NCBI GenBank assembly: GCA_029251165.1
Contig: JAQXDW010000009.1
Location: 1 to 64,000 of the forward strand
Direction of reading: 5' to 3'
From: Myxococcota bacterium
GTDB lineage: Bacteria > Myxococcota_A > UBA796
DNA: 64,000 nt
Both the position numbers and the translations under genes were made by a program. Below are positions 7,593-17,131 of this stretch, piece by piece. Each line of letters starts with the position of its first letter. Within the stretch, counting starts at the first letter, position 1. The notes beneath the pieces were generated by a model. It had not been told where the DNA came from and made no database searches. It saw only the letters and a list, made by a program, of their open reading frames with translations.

Positions 7593-10193
7593 ATGGGCAC
7601 ATCACGATGGTCCTCAGGGGGACTGCTCTTGATAGGAGCGGCAGCCTGGGCCGGTGACACAACTTGGGAGCAGGGCGTCCAAGAGCGGCTCCAGAGTCAG
7701 GCTCGGGCGATTCTCTGGAATGGCGCGCAGCCGCTAGCGGCGATGCCAGCCATCGCTTCAATCGCCAGATTCGACAACGAAAAAGTTACGCTGTCCGGCT
7801 CGGAAGGTGAGCTGCTGTCGCTGTCTTTTATCGGCTGGGGCCGAGACCATTTCATGGAAGATATTGCTGCGCGACGGCCTGCTCAGGGGGCCTGTATTGT
7901 TGGTCTTCAGAATGCTCCCGATGGTTCCTGTATTCGTGTGTTGGAGCGAGATCACGGCACACTCACGGAGTGGTGGATTGGTTTAGACGCTGGACTGGAG
8001 CAGGGCTGGACTATTGATGCGCCACCCATGGGCTCTGGCCCCGTGAGGTTTGAGACGAAAGTTGAGGGTGCGCTCGCAGTGGAGGCCAGCGGAGATGGCG
8101 GCTGGCTGACAGACGCCGCCGGTCAGCTCTGGCAGATCAGCGCAGTGACCGCCTGGGATGCAACGGGTGCGCTGCTCCCGACACGAATCGACGCCGTGGA
8201 TCACCGACTGGTGGTCAGCGTCGACGACACTGGTGCCGTCTGGCCAGTAACGGTCGATCCGGTCTACACCTCCGCTGCCAGTGTGCTGAGCGGCTACGAG
8301 CCCGGTGACCTGTTCGGGACCTCGGTCTCGGATGCCGGAGACGTCAACGGGGATGGCTACGACGACGTCATTGTCGGTGCCTATGGTGTCTACAACGTCG
8401 GCGCTGCGTATGTCTTCGAGGGCTCCGCGTCTGGAATTGACGTCGACGCAGACACCTCCCTGAGCGGCAGCAGCCTCGGAGATGACTTCGGCTGGTCTGT
8501 CTCTGGTGCTGGAGACGTCGACGGCGATGGCTACGATGACGTCATCGTTGGCGCGCCCGGTACGGACAGTGCTTCCGGTGCGGTCCACGTCTACCTCGGC
8601 TCGTCCAGCGGAATCCGCAGCAGCTCTGAGAGCACCCGGAGCCTGTCGGAGACCGGGGCCGCCTTTGGCTGGTCCGTCTCCGGAGCCGGCGATCTCGACG
8701 GCGATGGCTACAGCGATGTCATCGTCGGTGCCCCTGGTGCAGATGCCGGCGATGGTGAGGTCTATACCTTCCACGGCTCGTCCAGCGGACCGAGCACCAC
8801 AGCGACCACGAGCCTGCCAGCGCTCTCCACCACCGGTCTGTTTGGCTGGTCGGTCTCGGACGCGGGTGATGTCAATGACGATGGCTATGACGATGTCGTC
8901 ATCGGCGGGGCCGATGCGGTGAGCGTCTACATCGGCACGCCGCTGGGGCTGGACACGCTGGTCTCCACGAGCCTGACCGGCAGCAGCGACTTCGGCTGGT
9001 CGGTCTCTGGGGCCGGAGACATCGACGGTGACGGCTATGACGACATCATCGTCGGTTCTCCCGGTGCAGACAGCGCCTTCACCTATCAGGGATCGCCCAG
9101 CGGGATTGCCTCCTCGGTGGCCACTGTCCTGTATGGACCGGGCAGCGGTGATGACTATGGCACCTCGGTCTCGGGGGTCGGAGATGTCAACGGTGACGGC
9201 TACGACGATGTCCTCGTCGGCAGCGGTGCGGGCGAGGCGTATGTCTACAGCGGCGGGGCTGCAGGGGTGGACACTGCGGATACCTCGGACCTGACCGGAA
9301 CGGCTGGCTTTGGCGAGTCGATCTCGGGTGCAGGCGATGTCAACGGTGACGGCTACCGCGATGTCATCGTCGGTGCCGCTGGGGTGAGCTCGGCTACTGG
9401 CGCGGCGTACATCTTCTACGGCTACTGCATCGACGAAGACACTGATGGCTACTGCGTCTACGACGACTGCGACGACGCCAACGGAGCGGTCAACGAGGAG
9501 TCAGCCTTCTACCGTGACGTCGACGGTGACGGCTACGGAGACCTGGCAGAGATGGTGTACGACTGCGCCGCCCCCAGCGGGTACGTCTCGGACGCCACCG
9601 ACTGCGACGACGACGAACCCGCTGCCAACCCCGCTGCCGTTGAGATCTGCGATGAGATCGACAACGACTGTGATGGGGGCGTCGATGAGGATGTCCAGAG
9701 CACCTGGTACGCCGACAGCGACGGTGATGGCTTCGGCGACGATGCCATCGCCGTCGAGGACTGCACGCCGCCGGCTGGCTACGTCGAGGAAGGCAGCGAC
9801 TGTGATGACCTTCAGGCCGCGGCCAACCCGGACGCGACCGAGATCTGCGACGAGCTCGACAACGACTGCGATGGTGCGGTCGACGAGGACATCCAGAGCA
9901 CCTGGTATCCCGACCTCGACAGCGACGGGTTCGGCGGCATCGCCAACGCAGTCGATGCCTGTGAGCAGCCTTCTGGCTACGTCGCGGACAACACCGACTG
10001 TGATGACAGCGCGGCGACGACCTACCCGGACGCGGACGATCCGCCCGGCGACGGTGTGGACGCCAACTGTGACGGGATCGATCCGAGCCGCTGGGTTCAG
10101 GGCGGTGCCTCCTGTGCGACCGCGACTGGAAGTGCTGGGTGGACGGGGCTGCTGATGTTGATGATGCTGCTGCGTCGGAGGACCGAACGATGA
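7593..10193 (+). CDS. FG-GAP seven-repeat surface protein with MopE motifs and C-terminal sorting-like tail
   Basis: ATG 7593 follows AGGAG with a five-base gap; the signal peptide 'MGTSRWSSGGLLLIGAAAWAG' supports it. After an N-terminal domain of about 220 residues of the type often preceding repeats in secreted proteins, there are seven FG-GAP units (D-x-[DN]-G-D-G-Y-x-D-V-I-V-G). Seven is the number for a closed integrin-like propeller with Ca-binding loops. Next come MopE-type Asp/Cys motifs (two clear C-D-E-x-D-N-D-C-D-G). The end is a Cys, a hydrophobic helix and R-R-R, a variant of the MYXO-CTERM tail that lacks Cys-Gly-Cys. Likely a surface adhesion or metal-binding protein. Its stop overlaps the OmpA-family start (ATGA). 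Confidence 0.9.
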   Translation: MGTSRWSSGGLLLIGAAAWAGDTTWEQGVQERLQSQARAILWNGAQPLAAMPAIASIARFDNEKVTLSGSEGELLSLSFIGWGRDHFMEDIAARRPAQGACIVGLQNAPDGSCIRVLERDHGTLTEWWIGLDAGLEQGWTIDAPPMGSGPVRFETKVEGALAVEASGDGGWLTDAAGQLWQISAVTAWDATGALLPTRIDAVDHRLVVSVDDTGAVWPVTVDPVYTSAASVLSGYEPGDLFGTSVSDAGDVNGDGYDDVIVGAYGVYNVGAAYVFEGSASGIDVDADTSLSGSSLGDDFGWSVSGAGDVDGDGYDDVIVGAPGTDSASGAVHVYLGSSSGIRSSSESTRSLSETGAAFGWSVSGAGDLDGDGYSDVIVGAPGADAGDGEVYTFHGSSSGPSTTATTSLPALSTTGLFGWSVSDAGDVNDDGYDDVVIGGADAVSVYIGTPLGLDTLVSTSLTGSSDFGWSVSGAGDIDGDGYDDIIVGSPGADSAFTYQGSPSGIASSVATVLYGPGSGDDYGTSVSGVGDVNGDGYDDVLVGSGAGEAYVYSGGAAGVDTADTSDLTGTAGFGESISGAGDVNGDGYRDVIVGAAGVSSATGAAYIFYGYCIDEDTDGYCVYDDCDDANGAVNEESAFYRDVDGDGYGDLAEMVYDCAAPSGYVSDATDCDDDEPAANPAAVEICDEIDNDCDGGVDEDVQSTWYADSDGDGFGDDAIAVEDCTPPAGYVEEGSDCDDLQAAANPDATEICDELDNDCDGAVDEDIQSTWYPDLDSDGFGGIANAVDACEQPSGYVADNTDCDDSAATTYPDADDPPGDGVDANCDGIDPSRWVQGGASCATATGSAGWTGLLMLMMLLRRRTER

Positions 10194-11938
10194 ACCTTCT
10201 GTTCCTGTTGAGCGCGGCCTCTGCCCAGGAGGAGACGTTCGATGCCCATGGCCTGACGATCGTCCCGGAAGACGGTGATCTCCGAGACGGACTGATCACC
10301 TGGCGAGCGGAGAACCTGAGCGAGAAGCGTGGAAGCATCGGACTCCTGGTTGAGTATGCTGATGAGAGCCTCATCGAGGTCGTCGAAGACATCGACGGCA
10401 TCACCGAGACACCGCTGCTCGACGACCTGATGGTCGGACACCTCCGCGGCACCGTCGCGTTTGGCGACCGGATCGGCCTCGGCCTTGTCCTGCCGGTGGT
10501 GCTCGCCAGCGAGGGCCTCTCTGGTGCTGGCGGATTTGGCGTTGGAGATGCTCGGATTGCTGCTCCGGTCGGCCTGATCCTGCCAGACAAGGATGGCACC
10601 GGCGTTGGCTTCAGCGTCGTGCCCTATGCTGACCTTCCGATCGGCGACGAGGAGCGCTTTCTCGGCGATGCTGGTCCCAGCGGGGGCGGAATGCTGGCGG
10701 CAGGTGTTGGCCTGAGCCGGCTCCAGCTCAACTCCAACGTCGGCCTGGACTTCTCCCCAGCAACCACAGTGGACTCTTGGACCGGTGGTGCGGGCCTGAT
10801 CGCAGGACTCGGCGCCAGCGCGCTGATCACCGACGGCTTCGCAGTGGGGCTGGAGGGGCAGGCCCGTCCGCTCCTCAGCGCCAGCAGTGTCTCTGGAACC
10901 CATGTCCCGGCGGAGGCTGTGCTCTCCGGTCGGGGGCGCATGGAGAGCGGACTGGGCTGGAACCTCGGCGCAGCGGTCCCGCTGAGTCAGGGGGCTACCG
11001 CAGCCCAGCTGCGCGTCTTTGCCGGCGCTGGCATGAGCTTCGGTGTTGATCCGGGCGCGACGCTCAACATCCAGGTCGTCGACGGCGACGGGCAGCCCAT
11101 TCCCGGCGCGACCGTCCAGACAGACAAGGGCACCCTCACCACCGATGCGACCGGCAGCGCGCTGCTGGGAGACAACCGCACAGGCGCGGAGCTGAACGTC
11201 CAGGCGTCGCTGTCTGGCTATGAGCCCGACACCGCGATGGTCACCCTGATCACCGGAGAGAACACCACCCTCCTGACCCTCAGCGCGATGCCCTCTGCGA
11301 TCAACCTGCTGGTTCGCGCACAAGATGGCACGCCGGTGGATGCTGTGGTCACCCCGCAGGGGGGCGAGGCGATGGAGCCCATCAGCGTTGGTGAGGACGG
11401 CGCGGAATTGATCGCGCTGCCCCACGGCGACTGGACGCTGAGCATCTCCGCAGATGGCTACGAGCCGAGCTCGCGAGAGATCAGCCTGGCGCCGGGTGAG
11501 GAGAGCCCGCTTGAGGTGGTCGTGCGTCCCGCAGCGGCGGTTGCTGCTGCTGAGCCGGAGCCGGTCGTTGAGCCGGAGCCGGTCGTCGAGCCGGAGCCGG
11601 TCGTCGAGCTGAGCCTTCCCACGGTGTACTTCTCGTACAACAGCTCGACCCTCACGAGCAAGGCCCGCGGCCAGCTGCGGACCTTCGCCGGGCAGCTCAA
11701 GTCCAATCCATCGGTGCGGCTCAACATCTACGGGCACACAGACGTCCGGGGTGACAATGGCTTCAACAACACCCTCGGCCAGCTGCGCGCGGAGGCTGTT
11801 GCCCGCTACCTCTCTGAGCTGGGCATCAGCGCTTCGCGTCTGCAGGCCCTCAGCTCTGGTGAGACACGTGTTGCGAACAGTGGACTCACAGAGTCTGCAC
11901 ATGCACAGAACCGACGTGTCACGTTCTCGAGTAAGTAG
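10190..11938 (+). CDS. OmpA-family protein with beta-barrel and carboxypeptidase-regulatory-like repeats
   Basis: A 582-residue protein from ATG 10190, with CGGAGGA upstream and an ATGA overlap with the preceding gene. The signal peptide is short (MNLLFLLSAASA-Q). Residues about 13-285 read as an outer-membrane barrel. Two beta-sandwich repeats follow ('LNIQVVDGDGQPIPGATVQT' and 'INLLVRAQDGTPVDAVVTP'), like carboxypeptidase regulatory domains. Then come three Glu-Pro-Glu-Pro-Val-Val units encoded by an 18-bp repeat, and a C-terminal OmpA domain ('IYGHTDVRGDNGFNNTLGQLRAEAV', ending N-R-R-V), which binds peptidoglycan. Likely an envelope anchor paired with the FG-GAP protein. Confidence 0.92.
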   Translation: MNLLFLLSAASAQEETFDAHGLTIVPEDGDLRDGLITWRAENLSEKRGSIGLLVEYADESLIEVVEDIDGITETPLLDDLMVGHLRGTVAFGDRIGLGLVLPVVLASEGLSGAGGFGVGDARIAAPVGLILPDKDGTGVGFSVVPYADLPIGDEERFLGDAGPSGGGMLAAGVGLSRLQLNSNVGLDFSPATTVDSWTGGAGLIAGLGASALITDGFAVGLEGQARPLLSASSVSGTHVPAEAVLSGRGRMESGLGWNLGAAVPLSQGATAAQLRVFAGAGMSFGVDPGATLNIQVVDGDGQPIPGATVQTDKGTLTTDATGSALLGDNRTGAELNVQASLSGYEPDTAMVTLITGENTTLLTLSAMPSAINLLVRAQDGTPVDAVVTPQGGEAMEPISVGEDGAELIALPHGDWTLSISADGYEPSSREISLAPGEESPLEVVVRPAAAVAAAEPEPVVEPEPVVEPEPVVELSLPTVYFSYNSSTLTSKARGQLRTFAGQLKSNPSVRLNIYGHTDVRGDNGFNNTLGQLRAEAVARYLSELGISASRLQALSSGETRVANSGLTESAHAQNRRVTFSSK

Positions 11939-11992
11939 ACCATGCGTGCTCTTGCGTTCCAGGACATATATCGCCTGTTCTTCCAACGAGAA

Positions 11993-12029
11993 CTGCCGCC
12001 TGGGGAAGACTTTTCCCTGGAAGCGGCAG
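11993..12029 (+). terminator. Strong hairpin after OmpA-family gene
   Basis: CTGCCGC (11993-11999) pairs with GCGGCAG (12023-12029), and inside it GGGAA (12003-12007) pairs with TTCCC (12013-12017). It lies 55 bases past the stop codon. No run of T follows (ACCAAATTTC), so it is a probable but imperfect intrinsic terminator. Confidence 0.5.
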
Positions 12030-12108
12030 GACCAAATTTCGACACTCGATATCGCATCCTATGCCGTATCCTTAGAGCGTTGACACCCCCTCTGCTCCAG
12101 GCCCGATC

Positions 12109-15100
12109 ATGACCAAGTCCCTGTTCCTCAGCCTCACTGCTCTCCTGACGGCCGGCTGTGTAGACAAGCAGACCATCGACACTGACGGGGTTGAGCTCAC
12201 CAGCATCGATCAGGATGGTGACGGATTTAGCACCGAAGATGGGGACTGTGACGACCTCGACAATTCGATCGGCCCGGCCGCTGACGAGCTGTGTGATGGC
12301 ATCGACAACGACTGTGATGGCACCATCGATGAGGGTGTCCAGGATGACTTCTACGTCGATGCAGACGGTGACGGCTTCGGCTCGGAGGAGCGCGTCGAGG
12401 CCTGCGAGGTCCCGGACGGGTACTCCGTGGTCACTGGAGACTGTGACGATGCCGAGGCGGAGTCCTTTCCCGGCAACGTTGAGTACTGCGACGGTCTCGA
12501 CAACAACTGCGACGGTGTGATCGACGAGGGCATCACCTCGACCTGGTATGCAGACCTCGATGGCGACGGCTACGGCGACGACGCCACGGCCATGGATGCC
12601 TGCGAGGCCCCCGAGGGCTACATCGCTGAGCCTGGAGACTGCAACGACGCAGACGCAACCTTCAACCCTGATGCGGAGGAAGTCTGTAGCGATCCGACAG
12701 ACTACAACTGCGACGGCATGACCGAGTACGCCGACGTCGACGGCGATGGCTACGCGGCCTGTGAGGAGTGCGACGACACCAACAGCAGCATCCATCCTGA
12801 CGCGGTTGAGATCTGCGACGAGCTGGACAACGACTGCGACGGCACCATCGACGAGGACACCTCCGATGGGGCCAACGTCTGGTACGAGGACTTCGACGGA
12901 GACGGCTTCGGAGAGGCCTCCCGCAGCACGATCGGCTGCGAGCGCCCTTCTGGCTACGTCGCGGATGCCACCGACTGCGATGACACCGACGCTGCGGTCA
13001 ACCCGGCCGCTACTGAGGTCTGCGACGACATCGACAACGACTGCGATACCACCATCGACGAGAGCGATGCTGCAGACGCTGCGACCTGGTATGCCGACTC
13101 CGACTCCGACACCTACGGCGACTCCTCAGCCGTGATCGTCTCCTGCGACCAGCCGAGCGGGTATGTCTCCGATGATGCCGACTGCGACGACGGCGACTCG
13201 GCGCAGTACCCCGGCGCCGATGAGTACTGCAACGGCGAGGACGATGACTGCGATGGCACCGTCGATGAAGACGCTGCCCTCGATGCCTCCACCTGGTACG
13301 CCGACGACGACGGCGACACCTACGGTGATGCTGCCGACACCACGCAAGCCTGCAACCAGCCCTCTGGCTACGTCTCCGATGACACCGACTGCGACGACGG
13401 CAACAACACGCAGTACCCCGGTGCCGACGAGTACTGCAACGGCGAGGACGACGACTGCGACGGCGACACCGACGAGTCTGGGGCCCTCGATGAGCTGACC
13501 TGGTACGCGGACGCGGACGCAGACACCTACGGCGATGTCGCGACCACCCTCGATGCCTGCGATCAGCCGAGCGGGTACGTCACCGACACCACCGACTGCG
13601 ACGACGGCGACTCGGCGCAGTACCCCGGCGCCGATGAGTACTGCAACGGCGAGGACGACAACTGCGACGGAACCGTCGATGAAGACGCCGCCCTCGACGC
13701 CACCACCTGGTACGGTGACAGCGATGGCGACACCTACGGCAGCGCCGGCTTCTCGCTCACCCAGTGCAGCCAGCCGTCTGGCTATGTCGTTAGCGACGCG
13801 GACTGTGATGACACCGACGCTGCGGTGAATCCGTCTGCCGCTGAGGTCTGCGACGGCATCGACAACGACTGCGACAGCGACATCGACGACGACGACTCCA
13901 GCCTGGATGCTTCCACGGCGACCTGGTGGTACACCGACGATGATGGAGACGGCTACGGCGACATCGACGCCACGCTGCTCTGCGACCAGCCCTCCAGCAC
14001 GGTCACCAACAGCGACGACTGCGACGACAGCGACGCTGCGGTGAACCCGTCTGCCACCGAGGTCTGTGACGGCATCGACAACGACTGCGACAGCGACATC
14101 GACGATGCCGACTCCAGCGTCGATCTGTCGACCGGCGCCACCTGGTATGCCGACACGGACAGTGACACCTACGGAGACCTCTCCAGTACCCTCGACGCCT
14201 GCGACCGACCCTCCGGCTACGTTCCCGATGACACCGACTGCGACGACGGGGATGCTGCGCAGTACCCGGGCGCGGACGAGTACTGCAACGGCGAGGACGA
14301 CGACTGCGACGGGGCCACTGATGAGGATGGTGCCGTCGATGTCTTGACCTGGTACGCCGACAGCGACGGCGATGCCTATGGTGACGCTGCCAGCAGCGAC
14401 ATCGACTGCAGCCAGCCCTCCGGCTACGTCTCCGATGACACCGACTGCGACGACAGCGCCGCGGCGGTGAACCCGGCCGCCACCGAGGTCTGCGACAGCA
14501 TCGACAACGACTGCGACACCCTCATCGACGATGCAGACTCCAGTCTCGATGCCTCCACCGGGACGGTCTTCTACACGGACTCCGACGGCGACACCTACGG
14601 TGACTCCGGGGCCGCCACGCAGACCTGCATCCAGCCCTCCGGCACCGTCACGGACGACACCGACTGCGACGACGGCGACGCTGCGCAGTATCCGGGCGCG
14701 GACGAGTACTGCAACGGTGAGGACGACGACTGCGACGGCGACACCGATGAGGATGCCCTCGACGGCGCTGACTTCTACGTCGACGACGACGGCGATGGGT
14801 TTGGCGACCCCTCTGCGACCGAGTGGGCATGCGACGGCGTCACCAACGACGACGACTGCAACGACTCCGACAGCAACGAGCCGGCGTATGTCGACGCTGC
14901 CTCCGGCTCGGCCTCTGGAGACGGCTCCATCGACAGCCCCTACGACACCATCCAGGCTGGCATCGATGCTGCAGGGGAGTGCGTGGTGGTTGAGGGCGGG
15001 ACCTACACCGAGGCCATCGACTTTGGCGGGAGCGACATCACGGTGACTGGCGTCGACGGTGCCGCCAGCACGACGATCGATGCTTCAGGCCTCGGCGCAC

Positions 15101-16041
15101 CCGCTGTCACCTTCGCGAGCGGGGAGCAGGCCACCCTCCAGGGCTTCACCGTGACGGGCGGCGACGGCTACATCGAGTCCTCCTCGTCGAGCTACGCCTG
15201 CACCTCGATCACGACCTGCACCGACTACTACGACACCTACGCCGGCGGCGGTGTCTACATTGATGGTGCCGATCCCTTCCTCATTGACCTCATCATCGAG
15301 GCCAACAGCCTCCCGGTGGCCTCCACCACCGTGACTGGAAACGACACCTACTACGTCAACTCCTACGGTGGCGGAATCTACGTCGCCAACGGGACTGCGA
15401 GTATCTCGGGTTCCGAGATCTCTATGAACGACGCCGACCAGGGGGGAGGCGTCTATGTGGATCCCTTCAGCGTGGTTTCCGTCGAGTCCTCCTGGCTGGT
15501 CGAAAACGTCGGCACCGACGGCGGTGGCTTTGAGGTCGATGGCGGCGAGCTGATGCTGCTGAACGTGGCGATGATGTGGAACATGGCCACCAGCGACGGC
15601 GGCGGTACCTTGCTCATCGATGGTGTGCTGGATGCGACCAACATCACTCAGGCGGGCGATGACGCTCCGACCGGCGGCGGTATCTACGCATCCGGTACCT
15701 CCACGGTTGACCTCATCAATGCGATCATCGCAGAGGCGGGGACCGGTGTGGGGGTGCTCATCGGTGGCTCGGCGAGCTTCACTGGCACCTACAACGATGT
15801 GTACGGCAATGTCGGCGGAAACTACAGCGGCATCACCGATCCCACGGGCTCCAGCGGCAACATCTCCTCTGACCCGCTGTTCTCCGCCTGGACCGACGAC
15901 GGCAACTCCGCCAACGACGACATCACCCTCTCCAGCAGCTCTCCCGCCCTCGATGGCGGCGATCCCGCTTCTGCCTACAACGACAGCGACGGCACGACCA
16001 ACGACATGGGCGCGTGGGGCGGCCCGGGCAGCAATTGGTAG
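12109..16041 (+). CDS. Giant lipoprotein: 13 MopE-type motifs plus parallel beta-helix
   Basis: A 1310-residue protein. Its lipoprotein signal 'MTKSLFLSLTALLTAGC' (Cys17) is conventional. Residues about 30-930 hold 13 modules, each with an acidic 'D-x-D-G-D-x-Y-G' stretch, 'P-S-G-Y-V', 'D-C-D-D' and a closing C-D-G-I-D-N-D-C-D-G or C-N-G-E-D-D-D-C-D-G. These are the putative metal-binding motif of MopE, a copper-regulated surface protein of Methylococcus. Residues about 935-1310 look like a right-handed beta-helix ('SIDSPYDTIQAGIDAAGECVV' onward, DUF1565-like). Several modules are nearly identical in DNA, pointing to recent internal duplication. Probable surface calcium or metal binder. Confidence 0.92.
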   Translation: MTKSLFLSLTALLTAGCVDKQTIDTDGVELTSIDQDGDGFSTEDGDCDDLDNSIGPAADELCDGIDNDCDGTIDEGVQDDFYVDADGDGFGSEERVEACEVPDGYSVVTGDCDDAEAESFPGNVEYCDGLDNNCDGVIDEGITSTWYADLDGDGYGDDATAMDACEAPEGYIAEPGDCNDADATFNPDAEEVCSDPTDYNCDGMTEYADVDGDGYAACEECDDTNSSIHPDAVEICDELDNDCDGTIDEDTSDGANVWYEDFDGDGFGEASRSTIGCERPSGYVADATDCDDTDAAVNPAATEVCDDIDNDCDTTIDESDAADAATWYADSDSDTYGDSSAVIVSCDQPSGYVSDDADCDDGDSAQYPGADEYCNGEDDDCDGTVDEDAALDASTWYADDDGDTYGDAADTTQACNQPSGYVSDDTDCDDGNNTQYPGADEYCNGEDDDCDGDTDESGALDELTWYADADADTYGDVATTLDACDQPSGYVTDTTDCDDGDSAQYPGADEYCNGEDDNCDGTVDEDAALDATTWYGDSDGDTYGSAGFSLTQCSQPSGYVVSDADCDDTDAAVNPSAAEVCDGIDNDCDSDIDDDDSSLDASTATWWYTDDDGDGYGDIDATLLCDQPSSTVTNSDDCDDSDAAVNPSATEVCDGIDNDCDSDIDDADSSVDLSTGATWYADTDSDTYGDLSSTLDACDRPSGYVPDDTDCDDGDAAQYPGADEYCNGEDDDCDGATDEDGAVDVLTWYADSDGDAYGDAASSDIDCSQPSGYVSDDTDCDDSAAAVNPAATEVCDSIDNDCDTLIDDADSSLDASTGTVFYTDSDGDTYGDSGAATQTCIQPSGTVTDDTDCDDGDAAQYPGADEYCNGEDDDCDGDTDEDALDGADFYVDDDGDGFGDPSATEWACDGVTNDDDCNDSDSNEPAYVDAASGSASGDGSIDSPYDTIQAGIDAAGECVVVEGGTYTEAIDFGGSDITVTGVDGAASTTIDASGLGAPAVTFASGEQATLQGFTVTGGDGYIESSSSSYACTSITTCTDYYDTYAGGGVYIDGADPFLIDLIIEANSLPVASTTVTGNDTYYVNSYGGGIYVANGTASISGSEISMNDADQGGGVYVDPFSVVSVESSWLVENVGTDGGGFEVDGGELMLLNVAMMWNMATSDGGGTLLIDGVLDATNITQAGDDAPTGGGIYASGTSTVDLINAIIAEAGTGVGVLIGGSASFTGTYNDVYGNVGGNYSGITDPTGSSGNISSDPLFSAWTDDGNSANDDITLSSSSPALDGGDPASAYNDSDGTTNDMGAWGGPGSNW

Positions 16042-16157
16042 GCCGTTGCTCGAGACGCGTGCGGACGAGGAAGAGGATGACAGCGGGCATCCGTGTCCGG
16101 ACCTGCCCGGTCTGTGGGAGCCGGCCTGGTTCTTTGCAGGGCGCCATAATTCTCGGA

Positions 16158-16163
16158 TAGCGT
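16158..16163 (+). promoter_or_regulatory. TANNNT box six bases before ATG 16170 (leaderless-type -10)
   Basis: TAGCGT ends six bases before the ATG, preceded by GGA. No Shine-Dalgarno sequence is present. This fits transcription starting at or beside the start codon; see the matching sites at 24102, 37307, 45599, 57550 and 58231. Confidence 0.5.
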
Positions 16164-16169
16164 AGCGGT

Positions 16170-16751
16170 ATGGATGACTTCACTGAGTCCGCCACGCTTG
16201 ATGGGGTCCGCTTCACCCTCACGCAGCGGAAGGACACCGGGACTGAGGTGCTGCTGCTGGGGGTTCTCGGCGGGGTCTATGGCTTACCAGTGGTGGGCAT
16301 TGTTGTGGTCATGGTGCTCGGGCTGGAGTTCTCTCGCGTGGCGATTACTGGGGTGGTGAGCCTGGTGGGGCTCACCATCGTGCTCGCCGCAGTGGCGATC
16401 GTCACCCGACGGCTGAGGGAGCGGAGGCGGGTAACGTTGGAGGTCGGGCGCGGTGGACTTGTCCTCAACGGCACGCGGCTGCAGCTGAGAGGCACCACCA
16501 TGCTCCTACAGCGGCTGGCATTCACCGATCGCTCCGTGCTCGTGCTCGGCAGCTCCCACACCCATGAACCAGAGCATCTCAGCGGGTTGGTGCTGACCGC
16601 AGCACAGCATGCACGCATCGTATCGGTCCTCGATGACGCCCGGCGGGATGCGGAAGCCCGAGAGGGCGGCTGTGTGCCGGAGACACTCCAGACGCTCCGA
16701 GGAAAGAATCCGTCCAAGCAGAGGAAGAAGTCTTCTCAGCACTCAGGCTGA
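16170..16751 (+). CDS. Small membrane protein of unknown function
   Basis: A 193-residue protein with two transmembrane helices at about 28-51 and 57-76, followed by Arg-rich 'RRLRERRRV', then a soluble domain of about 90 residues and a basic tail. The hairpin plus short beta-rich cytoplasmic domain recalls bacterial PH-like membrane proteins, but I do not recognise a family. It lacks a Shine-Dalgarno and appears leaderless. It stands alone between the giant lipoprotein and the histidine kinase. Confidence 0.7.
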   Translation: MDDFTESATLDGVRFTLTQRKDTGTEVLLLGVLGGVYGLPVVGIVVVMVLGLEFSRVAITGVVSLVGLTIVLAAVAIVTRRLRERRRVTLEVGRGGLVLNGTRLQLRGTTMLLQRLAFTDRSVLVLGSSHTHEPEHLSGLVLTAAQHARIVSVLDDARRDAEAREGGCVPETLQTLRGKNPSKQRKKSSQHSG

Positions 16752-17003
16752 CCATCTCTTCAGCGACCTCGGCTTAAATCCAGGGCGGGGATGATCGCGT
16801 GACAGCGTGTGAGTGAGAAGACCGAATTGTTCCAGACGTGTCTGGTCTGAACATAGAATCCATGACATGGAGTGTTCTGCTTTTTCTCTCTCGAGACATC
16901 GACTTGGTTTATGCTTAAATTATGATTTTAACTGTTTAAAGGCGTATACCGAATCGGTCCTGCTCTGGGTAAGAGCGCCGTGTCAAATCTACATCATGAT
17001 GGC

Positions 17004-17035
17004 TTGACAACGTGCTTTTTAAGGGTCCGTATTTG
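17004..17035 (+). promoter_or_regulatory. Candidate promoter in the AT-rich gap 16752-17131
   Basis: The 380-base gap before the kinase gene is markedly AT-rich for this window, and I see no convincing gene in it. A consensus -35 TTGACA is at 17004-17009, with weak -10 candidates around 17027-17035. The 12-mer GCTTTTTAAGGG at 17014-17025 also occurs upstream of the surface-protein gene at 54740. Confidence 0.4.
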
Positions 17036-17131
17036 ATTGGGTCTCTATGATTTTGAATCAGTGCGAGTTCCATAAACTGGTTCTATAGTTGTCGGGTACA
17101 GACCCTGCCTATGGATTGAAGGACTTGGATC

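Noticed and set aside
10097..11986. 629-codon minus-strand frame opposite the OmpA-family gene
   Set aside because: No recognisable domain or ribosome site; the plus strand carries a full OmpA-family protein.
16813..17007. 64-codon frame in the AT-rich gap before the kinase
   Set aside because: No ribosome site and no protein-like pattern; the region looks regulatory.
17001..17020. Possible sigma54 promoter (GG...GC)
   Set aside because: The GG-to-GC spacing is 11 instead of 10 bases and the TTGC element is absent.
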